Origin: Clusia tigrina
Taxonomy: Eukaryota > Arthropoda > Insecta > Diptera > Clusiidae
Assembly: GCA_920105625.2 (NCBI GenBank)
Contig: OV050033.1
Coordinates: forward strand, 95,482,280-95,546,279
Reading direction: 5' to 3'
DNA length: 64,000 nucleotides
Positions 38,222 through 50,340 of the stretch are shown one piece after another. The notes under the pieces are model-generated. The model was not told the DNA's origin, did no database searches, and saw nothing but the letters and a program-made list of their open reading frames with translations. The first letter of the stretch is position 1, and each line of letters begins with the position of its first letter. The position numbers and the translations under genes were made by a program.

Positions 38222-39399
38222 GCTTGAAATTTTGTAACAATAAAGTACTCGAGCCTCTTGTCAATTTAAGCTATCGTTCAAAGCTATGCTACCCTTGAGT
38301 CCCAAATCAAACACTGATAAAACTTCAAATAGCCTTAGCTGCTATACGGTACGTCCTACACCTATCAAAGTTTGTAACGTAGAAATGCTTGTAACTTTTT
38401 ACTGGAGCGTCATAAAACCTTGAAATTTTGTAACAATAAGGTACTCGAGCCTCTTGTCAATTTAAGCTCTCGCTCAAAGCTATGCCACCATTTAGTTCCA
38501 AATCAAACACTGATAAAACTTCAAATGGCCCTAACTTCTATACGGTACGTCCTACACCTATCAAATTTTGCAACATACAAATGCTTGTAACTTTTTACTG
38601 GAGCGTCATAAAACCTTGAAATTTGGTAACAATAAAGTACTCCAGCCTCTATTTCAATTTAAGTTATCGCTCAAAGCTATGCTACCCTTGAGTCCCAAAT
38701 CAAACAGTGATAAAACTTCAAATGGCTTTAACTCCTATACGGTACGTCCTACACCTATCAAAGTTTGCAACGTACAGATGCTTGTAACTTTTTACTGGAG
38801 CGTCATAGAAGCTTGAAATTTTGTAACAATAAAGTACTCGAGCCTCTTGTCAATTTAAGCTATCGTTCAAAGCTATGCTACCCTTGAGTCCCAAATCAAA
38901 CACTGATAAAACTTCAAATAGCCTTAGCTGCTATACGGTACGTCCTACACCTATCAAAGTTTGTAACGTAGAAATGCTTGTAACTTTTTACTGGAGCGTC
39001 ATAAAACCTTGAAATTTTGTAACAATAAGGTACTCGAGCCTCTTGTCAATTTAAGCTCTCGCTCAAAGCTATGCCACCATTTAGTTCCAAATCAAACACT
39101 GATAAAACTTCAAATGGCCCTAACTTCTATACGGTACGTCCTACACCTATCAAATTTTGCAACATACAAATGCTTGTAACTTTTTACTGGAGCGTCATAA
39201 AACCTTGAAATTTGGTAACAATAAAGTACTCCAGCCTCTATTTCAATTTAAGTTATCGCTCAAAGCTATGCTACCCTTGAGTCCCAAATCAAACAGTGAT
39301 AAAATTTCAAATGGCCCTAACTTCTCTACGGTACGTCCTACACCTATTAAAGTTTGCAACATAGAAATGCTTGTAACTTTTTACTGGAGCGTCATAAAA
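38222..39399 (+). repeat. Three-monomer tandem duplication (589 bp, two copies)
   Basis: The order b, c, e occurs at 38222, 38418, 38614 and again at 38811, 39007, 39203, with private markers 'agccttagctgc', 'gtaacgtagaaatg', 'caataaggtac', 'accatttagttcc' and 'tatcaaattttgc'. Type e combines 'ttggtaac' and 'ctccagcc' with 'cctctatttcaa' and 'acagtgat' (197 bp). The back half of the first e monomer is a-like, while the second ends 'tctctacgg' and 'catagaaatg'. Confidence 0.85.
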
Positions 39400-40380
39400 C
39401 CTTGAAATTTGGTAACAATAAAGTACTCCAGCGTCTTGTCAATTGAAGTTATAGCACAAAGCTATGTTACCCTTGAGTCCCAAATCAAACACTGATAAAA
39501 CTTCAAATGGCTTTAACTCCTATACGGTACGTCCTACACCTATCAAAGTTTGCAACGTACAGATGCTTGTAACTTTTTACTGGAGCGTCATAGAAGCTTG
39601 AAATTTTGTAACAATAAAGTACTCGAGCCTCTTGTCAATTTAAGCTATCGTTTAAAGCTATGCTAGCCTTGAGTCCCAAATCAAACACTGATAAAACTTC
39701 AAATAGCCTTAACTGCTATACGGTACGTCCTACACCTATCAAAGTTTGCAACATAGAAATGCTTGTAACTTTTTACTGGAGCGTCATAAAACCTTGAAAT
39801 TTTGTAACAATAAAGTACTCGAGCCTCTTGTCAATTTAAGCTCTCGCTCAAAGCTATGCCACCATTGAGTTCCAAATCAAACACTGATAAAACTTCAAAT
39901 GGCCCTAACTTCTATACGGTACGTCCTACACCTATCAAAGTTTGCAACATACAAATGCTTGTAACTTTTTACTGGAGCGTCATAAAACCTTGAAATTTGG
40001 TAACAATAAAGTACTCCAGCCTCTATTTCAATTTAAGTTATCGCTCAAAGCTATGCTACCCTTGAGTCCCAAATCAAACACTGATAAAACTTCAAATGGC
40101 CCTAACTTCTCTACGGTACGTCCTACACCTATCAAAGTTTGCAACGTAGAAATGCTTGTAACTTTTTACTGGAGCGTCATAAAACCTTGAAATTTTGTAA
40201 CAATAAAGTACTCGAGCCTCTTGTCAATTTAAGCTCTCGCTCAAAGCTATGCCACCATTGAGTTCCAAATCAAACACTGATAAAACTTCAAATGGCCCTA
40301 ACTTCTATACGGTACGTCCTACACCTATCAAAGTTTGCAACATACAAATGCTTGTAACTTTTTACTGGAGCGTCATAAAA
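39400..40380 (+). repeat. HOR-2 variant order a, b, c, e, c
   Basis: Monomers start at 39400 (a-like), 39596 (b), 39792 (c), 39988 (e, 197 bp) and 40185 (c). Type e also follows at 40381. The c-e pair therefore repeats at 393-bp spacing (39792 and 40185), a two-monomer tandem step. Confidence 0.8.
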
Positions 40381-40489
40381 CCTTGAAATTTGGTAACAAT
40401 AAAGTACTCCAGCCTCTATTTCAATTTAAGTTATCGCTCAAAGCTATGCTACCCTTGAGTCCCAAATCAAACAGTGATAAAACTTCAAA

Positions 40490-42254
40490 TGGCCCTAACT
40501 TCTCTACGGTACGTCCTACACCTATCAAAGTTTGCAACATAGAAATGCTTATAACTTTTTACTGGAGCGTCATAAAACCTTGAAATTTTGTAACAATAAA
40601 GTACTCCAGCCTCTTGTCAATTGAAGCTATAGCACAAGGCTATGCTACCCTTGAGTCCCAAATCAAACTCTGATAAAACTTCAAATGGCTTTAACTCCTA
40701 TACGGTACGTCCTACACCTATCAAAGTTTGCAACGTACAGATGCTTGTAACTTTTTACTGGAGCGTCATAGAAGCTTGAAATTTTGTAACAATAAAGTAC
40801 TCGAGCCTCTTGTCAATTTAAGCTATCGTTCAAAGCTATGTTACCCTTGAGTCCCAAATCAAACACTGATAAAACTTCAAATAGCCTTAACTGCTATACG
40901 GTACGTCCAACACCTATCAAAGTTTGCAACATAGAAATGCTTGTAACTTTTTACTGGAGCGTCATAAAACCTTGAAATTTTGTAACAATAAAGTACTCGA
41001 GCCTCTTGTCAATTTAAGCTCTCGCTCAAAGCTATGCCACCATTGAGTTCCAAATCAAACACTGATAAAACTTCAAATGGCCCTAACTTCTATACGGTAC
41101 GTCCTACACCTATCAAAGTTTGCAACATACAAATGCTTGTAACTTTTTACTGGAGCGTCATAAAACCTTGAAATTTGGTAACAATAAAGTACTCCAGCCT
41201 CTTGTCAATTGAAGCTATAGCACAAAGCTATGCTACCCTTGAGTCCCAAATCAAACACTGATAAAACTTCAAATGGCTTTAACTCCTATACGGTACGTCC
41301 TACACCTATCAAAGTTTGCAACGTACAGATGCTTGTAACTTTTTACTGGAGCGTCATAGAAACTTGAAATTTTGTAACAATAAAGTACTCGAGCCTCTTG
41401 TCAATTTAAGCTATCGTTCAAAGCTATGCTACCCTTGAGTCCCAAATCAAACACTGATAAAACTTCAAATAGCCTTAACTGCTATACGGTACGTCCTACA
41501 CCTATCAAAGTTTACAACATACAAATGCTTGTAACTTTTTACTGGAGCGTCATAAAACCTTGAAATTTTGTAACAATAAAGAACTCGAGCCTCTTGTCAA
41601 TTTAAGCTATCGCTCAAAGCTATGCTACCCTTGAGTCCAAAATCAAACACTGATAAAACTTCAAATGGCTTTAACTTCTATACGGTTCGTCCTACACCTA
41701 TCAAAGTTTGCAACTTATAAATGCTTGTAACTTTTTACTGGAGCGTCATAAAACCTTGAAATTTGGTAACAATAAAGTACTCGAACCTCTTGTCAATTTA
41801 AGCTATCGCTAAAAGCTATGCTACCCTTGAGTCCCAAATCAAACACTGATAAAACTTCAAATGGCTTTAACTCCTATACGGTACGTCCTACACCTATCAA
41901 AGTTTGCAACATACAGATGCTTGTAACTTTTTACTGGAGCGTGATAGAAGCTTGAAATTTTGTAACAATAAAGTACTCGAGCCTCTTGTCAAATTAAGCT
42001 ATCGTTCAAAGCTATGCTACCCTTGAGTCCCAAATCAAACACTGATAAAACTTCAAATGGCCCTAACTTCTATACGGTACGTCCTACACCTATCAAAGTT
42101 TGCAACATACAAATGCTTGTAACTTTTTACTGGAGCGCCATAAAACCTTGAAATTTTGTAACAATAAAGTACTCGAGCCTCTATTTCAATTTAAGTTATC
42201 GCTCAAAGCTATGCTACCCTTGAGTCCGAAATCAAACACTAATAAAACTTCAAA
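40490..42254 (+). repeat. 9-monomer tandem duplication in HOR-2 domain, copy 1 (1765 bp)
   Basis: Private markers recur 1765 bp later: 'aatgcttataac' (40551 is the start of 'ataac'; 42316), 'caaggctatg', 'atcaaactctgat', 'ctatgttaccc', 'cgtccaacacc', 'aaagaactcg', 'gtcaaattaagc' and 'gagcgccat' (42133 and 43898). The breakpoint lies inside an e or d monomer, so edges are approximate. Confidence 0.84.
41558..42145 (+). repeat. Three-monomer cassette f-g-h, copy 1
   Basis: Monomer f has 'aaagaactcg', 'gagtccaaaatc', 'ggttcgtcc' and 'aacttataaatgc'. Monomer g has 'ttggtaac' and 'gagcgtgatagaagc'. Monomer h has 'cttgtcaaattaagc'. The cassette recurs at 43323, 46462, 49403 and 52765, carried by several different duplications. 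Confidence 0.86.
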
Positions 42255-44019
42255 TGGCCCTAACTTCTCTACGGTACGTCCTACACCTATCAAAGTTTGC
42301 AACATAGAAATGCTTATAACTTTTTACTGGAGCGTCATAAAACCTTGAAATTTTGTAACAATAAAGTACTCCAGCCTCTTGTCAATTGAAGCTATAGCAC
42401 AAGGCTATGCTACCCTTGAGTCCCAAATCAAACTCTGATAAAACTTCAAATGGCTTTAACTCCTATACGGTACGTCCTACACCTATCAAAGTTTGCAACG
42501 TACAGATGCTTGTAACTTTTTACTGGAGCGTCATAGAAGCTTGAAATTTTGTAACAATAAAGTACTCGAGCCTCTTGTCAATTTAAGCTATCGTTCAAAG
42601 CTATGTTACCCTTGAGTCCCAAATCAAACACTGATAAAACTTCAAATAGCCTTAACTGCTATACGGTACGTCCAACACCTATCAAAGTTTGCAACATAGA
42701 AATGCTTGTAACTTTTTACTGGAGCGTCATAAAACCTTGAAATTTTGTAACAATAAAGTACTCGAGCCTCTTGTCAATTTAAGCTCTCGCTCAAAGCTAT
42801 GCCACCATTGAGTTCCAAATCAAACACTGATAAAACTTCAAATGGCCCTAACTTCAATACGGTACGTCCTACACCTATCAAAGTTTGCAACATACAAATG
42901 CTTGTAACTTTTTACTGGAGCGTCATAAAACCTTGAAATTTGGTAACAATAAAGTACTCCAGCCTCTTGTCAATTGAAGCTATAGCACAAAGCTATGCTA
43001 CCCTTGAGTCCCAAATCAAACACTGATAAAACTTCAAATGGCTTTAACTCCTATACGGTACGTCCTACACCTATCAAAGTTTGCAACGTACAGATGCTTG
43101 TAACTTTTTACTGGAGCGTCATAGAAACTTGAAATTTTGTAACAATAAAGTACTCGAGCCTCTTGTCAATTTAAGCTATCGTTCAAAGCTATGCTACCCT
43201 TGAGTCCCAAATCAAACACTGATAAAACTTCAAATAGCCTTAACTGCTATACGGTACGTCCTACACCTATCAAAGTTTACAACATACAAATGCTTGTAAC
43301 TTTTTACTGGAGCGTCATAAAACCTTGAAATTTTGTAACAATAAAGAACTCGAGCCTCTTGTCAATTTAAGCTATCGCTCAAAGCTATGCTACCCTTGAG
43401 TCCAAAATCAAACACTGATAAAACTTCAAATGGCTTTAACTTCTATACGGTTCGTCCTACACCTATCAAAGTTTGCAACTTATAAATGCTTGTAACTTTT
43501 TACTGGAGCGTCATAAAACCTTGAAATTTGGTAACAATAAAGTACTCGAACCTCTTGTCAATTTAAGCTATCGCTAAAAGCTATGCTACCCTTGAGTCCC
43601 AAATCAAACACTGATAAAACTTCAAATGGCTTTAACTCCTATACGGTACGTCCTACACCTATCAAAGTTTGCAACATACAGATGCTTGTAACTTTTTACT
43701 GGAGCGTGATAGAAGCTTGAAATTTTGTAACAATAAAGTACTCGAGCCTCTTGTCAAATTAAGCTATCGTTCAAAGCTATGCTACCCTTGAGTCCCAAAT
43801 CAAACACTGATAAAACTTCAAATGGCCCTAACTTCTATACGGTACGTCCTACACCTATCAAAGTTTGCAACATACAAATGCTTGTAACTTTTTACTGGAG
43901 CGCCATAAAACCTTGAAATTTTGTAACAATAAAGTACTCGAGCCTCTATTTCAATTTAAGTTATCGCTCAAAGCTATGCTACCCTTGAGTCCGAAATCAA
44001 ACACTAATAAAACTTCAAA
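42255..44019 (+). repeat. 9-monomer tandem duplication in HOR-2 domain, copy 2 (1765 bp)
   Basis: Second copy of the block above. After it the d monomer at 43911 continues with 'ggccctaaattc' and 'acatacaaatg' instead of 'tctctacgg' and 'catagaaatg', which marks the right edge. Confidence 0.84.
43323..43910 (+). repeat. Three-monomer cassette f-g-h, copy 2
   Basis: Exact 1765-bp repeat of the copy at 41558, including 'ctcgaacctc' and 'gctaaaagctatg' in g. Both copies end h with 'ggccctaac' and 'gagcgccat'. Confidence 0.86.
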
Positions 44020-44459
44020 TGGCCCTAAATTCTATACGGTACGTCCTACACCTATCAAAGTTTGCAACATACAAATGCTTGTAACTTTTTACTGGAGCGT
44101 CATAAAACCTTGAAATTTGGTAACAATAAAGTACTCCAGCCTCTTGTCAATTGAAGCTATAGCACAAAGCTATGCTACCCTTGAGTCCCAAATCAAACAC
44201 TGATAAAACTTCAAATGGCTTTAACTCCTATACGGTACGTCCTACACCTGTCAAAGTTTGCAACGTACAGATGCTTGTAACTTTTTACTGGAGCGTCATA
44301 GAAGCTTGAAATTTTGTAACAATAAAGTACTCGAGCCTCTTGTCAATTTAAGCTATCGTTCAAAGCTATGCTACCCTTGAGTCCCAAATCAAACACTGAT
44401 AAAACTTCAAATAGCCTTAACTGCTATACGGTACGTCCTACACCTATCAAAGTTTACAA

Positions 44460-47400
44460 CATACAAATGCTTGTAACTTTTTACTGGAGCGTCATAAAAC
44501 CTTGAAATTTGGTAACAATAAAGTACTCCAGCCTCTTGTCAATTGAAGCTATAGCACAAAGCTATGCTACCCTTGAGTCCCAAATCAAACACTGATAAAA
44601 CTTCAAATGGCTTTAACTCCTATACGGTACGTCCTACACCTATCAAAGTTTGCAACGTACAGATGCTTGTAACTTTTTACTGGAGCGTCATAGAAGCTTG
44701 AAATTTTGTAACAATAAAGTACTCGTGCCTCTTGTCAATTTAAGCTATCGTTCAAAGCTATGCTACCCTTGAGTCCCAAATCAAACACTGATAAAACTTC
44801 AAATAGCCTTAACTGCTATACGGTACGTCCTACACCTATCAAAGTTTGCAACATAGAAATGCTTGTAACTTTTTACTGGAGCGTCATAAAACCTTGAAAT
44901 TTTGTAACAATAAAGTACTCGAGCCTCTTGTCAATTTAAGCTCTCGCTCAAAGCTATGCCACCATTGAGTTCCAAATCAAACACTGATAAAACTTCAAAT
45001 GGCCCTAACTTCTATACGGTACGTCCTACACCTATCAAAGTTTGCAACATACAAATGCTTGTAACTTTTTACTGGAGCGTCATAAAACCTTGAAATTTGG
45101 TAACAATAAAGTACTCCAGCCTCTATTTCAATTTAAGTTATCGCTCAAAGCTATGCTACCCTTGAGTCCCAAATCAAACAGTGATAAAACTTCAAATGGC
45201 CCTAACTTCTCTACGGTACTACCTACACCTATCAAAGTTTGCAACATAGAAATGCTTGTAACTTTTTACTGGAGCGTCATAAAACCTTGAAATTTTGTAA
45301 CAATAAAGTACTCGAGCCTCTATTTCAATTTAAGTTATCGCTCAAAGCTATGCTACCCTTGAGTCCGAAATCAAATACTGATAAAACTTCAAATGGCCCT
45401 AACTTCTATACGGTACGTCCTACACCTATCAAAGTTTGCAACATACAAATGCTTGTAACTTTTTACTGGAGCGTCATAAAATATTGAAATTTGGTAACAA
45501 TAAAGTACTCCAGCCTCTTGTCAATTGAAGCTATAGCACAAAGCTATGCTACCCTTGAGTCCCAAATCAAACACTGATAAAACTTCAAATGGCTTTAACT
45601 CCTATACGGTACGTCCTACACCTATCAAAGTTTGCAACGTACAGATGCTTGTAACTTTTTACTGGAGCGTCATAGAAGCTTGAAATTTTGTAACAATAAA
45701 GTACTCGAGCCTCTTGTCAATTTAAGCTATCGTTCAAAGCTATGCTACCCTTGAGTCCCAAATCAAACACTGATAAAACTTCAAATAGCCTTAACTGCAA
45801 TACGGTACGTCCTACACCTATCAAAGTTTGCAACATAGAAATGCTTGTAACTTTTTACTGGAGCGTCATAAAACCTTGAAATTTTGTAACAATAAAGTAC
45901 TCGAGCCTCTTGTCAATTTAAGCTCTCGCTCAAAGCTATGCCACCATTGAGTTCCAAATCAAACACTGATAAAACTTCAAATGGCCCTAACTTCTATACG
46001 GTACGTCCTACACCTATCAAAGTTTGCAACATACAAATGCTTGTAACTTTTTACTGGAGCGTCATAAAACCTTGAAATTTGGTAACAATAAAGTACTCCA
46101 GCCTCTTGTCAATTGAAGCTATAGCACAAAGCTATGCTACCCTTGAGTCCCAAATCAAACACTGATAAAACTTCAAATGGCTTTAACTCCTATACGGTAC
46201 GTCCTACACCTGTCAAAGTTTGCAACGTACAGATGCTTGTAACTTTTTACTGGAGCGTCATAGAAGCTTGAAATTTTGTAACAATAAAGTACTCGAACCT
46301 CTTGTCAATTTAAGCTATCGTTCAAAGCTATGCTACATATGAGTCCCAAATCAAACACTGATAAAACTTCAAATAGCCTTAACTGCTATACGGTACGTCC
46401 TACACCTATCAAAGTTTACAACATACAAATGCTTGTAACTTTTTACTGGAGCGTCATAAAACCTTGAAATTTTGTAACAATAAAGAACTCGAGCCTCTTG
46501 TCAATTTAAGCTATCGCTTAAAGCTATGCTACCCTTGAGTCCAAAATCAAACACTGATAAAACTTCAAATGGCTTTAACTTCTATACGGTTCGTCCTACA
46601 CCTATCAAAGTTTGCAACTTATAAATGCTTGTAACTTTTTACTGGAGCGTCATAAAACCTTGAAATTTGGTAACAATAAAGTACTCGAGCCTCTTGTCAA
46701 TTTAAGCTATCGCTCAAAGCTATGCTACCCTTGAGTCCCAAATCAAACACTGATAAAACTTCAAATGGCTTTAACTCCTATACGGTACGTCCTACACCTA
46801 TCAAAGTTTGCAACATACAGATGCTTGTAACTTTTTACTGGAGCGTGATAGAAGCTTGAAATTTTGTAACAATAAAGTACTCGAGCCTCTTGTCAAATTA
46901 AGCTATCGTTCAAAGCTATGCTACCCTTGAGTCCCAAATCAAACACTGATAAAACTTCAAATAGCCTTAACTTCTATACGGTACGTCCTACACCTATCAA
47001 AGTTTGCAACATACAAATGATTGTACCTTTTTACTGGAGCGTCATAAAACCTTGAAATTTTGTAACAATAAAGTACTCGAGCCTCTTGTCAATTTAAGCT
47101 ATCGCTCAAAGCTATGCTACCCATGAGTCCCAAATCAAACACTGATAAAACTTCAAATGGCCCTAACTTCTATACGGAACGTCCTAAACCTATCAAAGTT
47201 TGCAACTTACAGATGCTTGTAACTTTTTACTGGAGCGTCATAGAACCTTGAAATTTTGTAACAATAAAGTACTCGAGCCTCTTGTCAATTTAAGCTATCG
47301 CTCAAAGCTATGTTACCTTGAGTCCCAAATCAAACACTGATAAAACTTCAAATGGCCCTAACTTCTATACGGTACGTCCTACACCTATCAAAGTTTGCAA
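44460..47400 (+). repeat. 15-monomer tandem duplication, copy 1 (2941 bp)
   Basis: Markers recur 2941 bp later: 'aactgcaatac' (45791 is the start of 'ttaactgcaa'; 48732), 'cacctgtcaaag' with 'gcaacgtac', 'aaagaactcg', 'aatgattgtacc' (47021 and 49962), 'gaacgtcctaaacc' and 'ctatgttaccttgag'. Left and right edges are uncertain by about one monomer. Confidence 0.83.
46462..47049 (+). repeat. Three-monomer cassette f-g-h, copy 3
   Basis: f, g and h as before, but g has 'ctcgagcc' and 'gctcaaagc', and h ends with 'aatagccttaacttc' and 'aatgattgtacc'. This is the version passed on to the copies at 49403 and 52765. Confidence 0.86.
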
Positions 47401-50340
47401 CATACAAATGCTTGTAACTTTTTACTAGAGCGTCATAAAACCTTGAAATTTGGTAACAATAAAGTACTCCAGCCTCTTGTCAATTGAAGCTATAGCACAA
47501 AGCTATGCTACCCTTGAGTCCCAAATCAAACACTGATAAAACTTCAAATGGCTTTAACTCCTATACGGTACGTCCTACACCTATCAAAGTTTGCAACGTA
47601 CAGATGCTTGTAACTTTTTACTGGAGCGTCATAGAAGCTTGAAATTTTGTAACAATAAAGTACTCGAGCCTCTTGTCAATTTAAGCTATCGTTCAAAGCT
47701 ATGCTACCCTTGAGTCCCAAATCAAACACTGATAAAACTTCAAATAGCCTTAACTGCTATACGGTACGTCCTACACCTATCAAAGTTTGCAACATAGAAA
47801 TGCTTGTAACTTTTTACTGGAGCGTCATAAAACCTTGAAATTTTGTAACAATAAAGTACTCGAGCCTCTTGTCAATTTAAGCTCTCGCTCAAAGCTATGC
47901 CACCATTGAGTTCCAAATCAAACACTGATAAAACTTCAAATGGCCCTAACTTCTATACGGTACGTCCTACACCTATCAAAGTTTGCAACATACAAATGCT
48001 TGTAACTTTTTACTGGAGCGTCATAAAACCTTGAAATTTGGTAACAATAAAGTACTCCAGCCTCTATTTCAATTTAAGTTATCGCTCAAAGCTATGCTAC
48101 CCTTGAGTCCCAAATCAAACAGTGATAAAACTTCAAATGGCCCTAACTTCTCTACGGTACGTCCTACACCTATCAAAGTTTGCAACATAGAAATGCTTGT
48201 AACTTTTTACTGGAGCGTCATAAAACCTTGAAATTTTGTAACAATAAAGTACTCGAGCCTCTATTTCAATTTAAGTTATCGCTCAAAGCTATGCTACCCT
48301 TGAGTCCGAAATCAAACACTGATAAAACTTCAAATGGCCCTAACTTCTATACGGTACGTCCTACACCTATCAAAGTTTGCAACATACAAATGCTTGTAAC
48401 TTTTTACTGGAGCGTCATAAAACATTGAAATTTGGTAACAATAAAGTACTCCAGCCTCTTGTCAATTGAAGCTATAGCACAAAGCTATGCTACCCTTGAG
48501 TCCCAAATCAAACACTGATAAAACTTCAAATGGCTTTAACTCCTATACGGTACGTCCTACACCTATCAAAGTTTGCAACGTACAGATGCTTGTAACTTTT
48601 TACTGGAGCGTCATAGAAGCTTGAAATTTTGTAACAATAAAGTACTCGAGCCTCTTGTCAATTTAAGCTATCGTTCAAAGCTATGCTACCCTTGAGTCCC
48701 AAATCAAACACTGATAAAACTTCAAATAGCCTTAACTGCAATACGGTACGTCCTACACCTATCAAAGTTTGCAACATAGAAATGCTTGTAACTTTTTACT
48801 GGAGCGTCATAAAACCTTGAAATTTTGTAACAATAAAGTACTCGAGCCTCTTGTCAATTTAAGCTCTCGCTCAAAGCTATGCCACCATTGAGTTCCAAAT
48901 CAAACACTGATAAAACTTCAAATGGCCCTAACTTCTATACGGTACGTCCTACACCTATCAAAGTTTGCAACATACAAATGCTTGTAACTTTTTACTGGAG
49001 CGTCATAAAACCTTGAAATTTGGTAACAATAAAGTACTCCAGCCTCTTGTCAATTGAAGCTATAGCACAAAGCTATGCTACCCTTGAGTCCCAAATCAAA
49101 CACTGATAAAACTTCAAATGGCTTTAACTCCTATACGGTACGTCCTACACCTGTCAAAGTTTGCAACGTACAGATGCTTGTAACTTTTTACTGGAGCGTC
49201 ATAGAAGCTTGAAATTTTGTAACAATAAAGTACTCGAGCCTCTTGTCAATTTAAGCTATCGTTCAAAGCTATGCTACCCTTGAGTCCCAAATCAAACACT
49301 GATAAAACTTCAAATAGCCTTAACTGCTATACGGTACGTCCTACACCTATCAAAGTTTACAACATACAAATGCTTGTAACTTTTTACTGGAGCGTCATAA
49401 AACCTTGAAATTTTGTAACAATAAAGAACTCGAGCCTCTTGTCAATTTAAGCTATCGCTCAAAGCTATGCTACCCTTGAGTCCAAAATCAAACACTGATA
49501 AAACTTCAAATGGCTTTAACTTCTATACGGTTCGTCCTACACCTATCAAAGTTTGCAACTTATAAATGCTTGTAACTTTTTACTGGAGCGTCATAAAACC
49601 TTGAAATTTGGTAACAATAAAGTACTCGAGCCTCTTGTCAATTTAAGCTATCGCTCAAAGCTATGCTACCCTTGAGTCCCAAATCAAACACTGATAAAAC
49701 TTCAAATGGCTTTAACTCCTATACGGTACGTCCTACACCTATCAAAGTTTGCAACATACAGATGCTTGTAACTTTTTACTGGAGCGTGATAGAAGCTTGA
49801 AATTTTGTAACAATAAAGTACTCGAGCCTCTTGTCAAATTAAGCTATCGTTCAAGGCTATGCTACCCTTGAGTCCCAAATCAAACACTGATAAAACTTCG
49901 AATAGCCTTAACTTCTATACGGTACGTCCTACACCTATCAAAGTTTGCAACATACAAATGATTGTACCTTTTTACTGGAGCGTCATAAAACCTTGAAATT
50001 TTGTAACAATAAAGTACTCGAGCCTCTTGTCAATTTAAGCTATCGCTCAAAGCTATGCTACCCATGAGTCCCAAATCAAACACTGATAAAACTTCAAATG
50101 GCCCTAACTTCTATACGGAACGTCCTAAACCTATCAAAGTTTGCAACTTACAGATGCTTGTAACTTTTTACTGGAGCGTCATAGAACCTTGAAATTTTGT
50201 AACAATAAAGTACTCGAGCCTCTTGTCAATTTAAGCTATCGCTCAAAGCTATGTTACCTTGAGTCCCAAATCAAACACTGATAAAACTTCAAATGGCCCT
50301 AACTCCTATACGGTACGTCCTGCACCTATCAAAGTTTTTC
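47401..50340 (+). repeat. 15-monomer tandem duplication, copy 2 (2941 bp)
   Basis: Second copy of the 2941-bp block. Beyond about 50.29 kb it reads 'cctaactcctatacgg' and 'aaagtttttcaac' where copy 1 has 'aacttctatacgg' and 'tttgcaac', marking the exit from homology. Confidence 0.82.
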
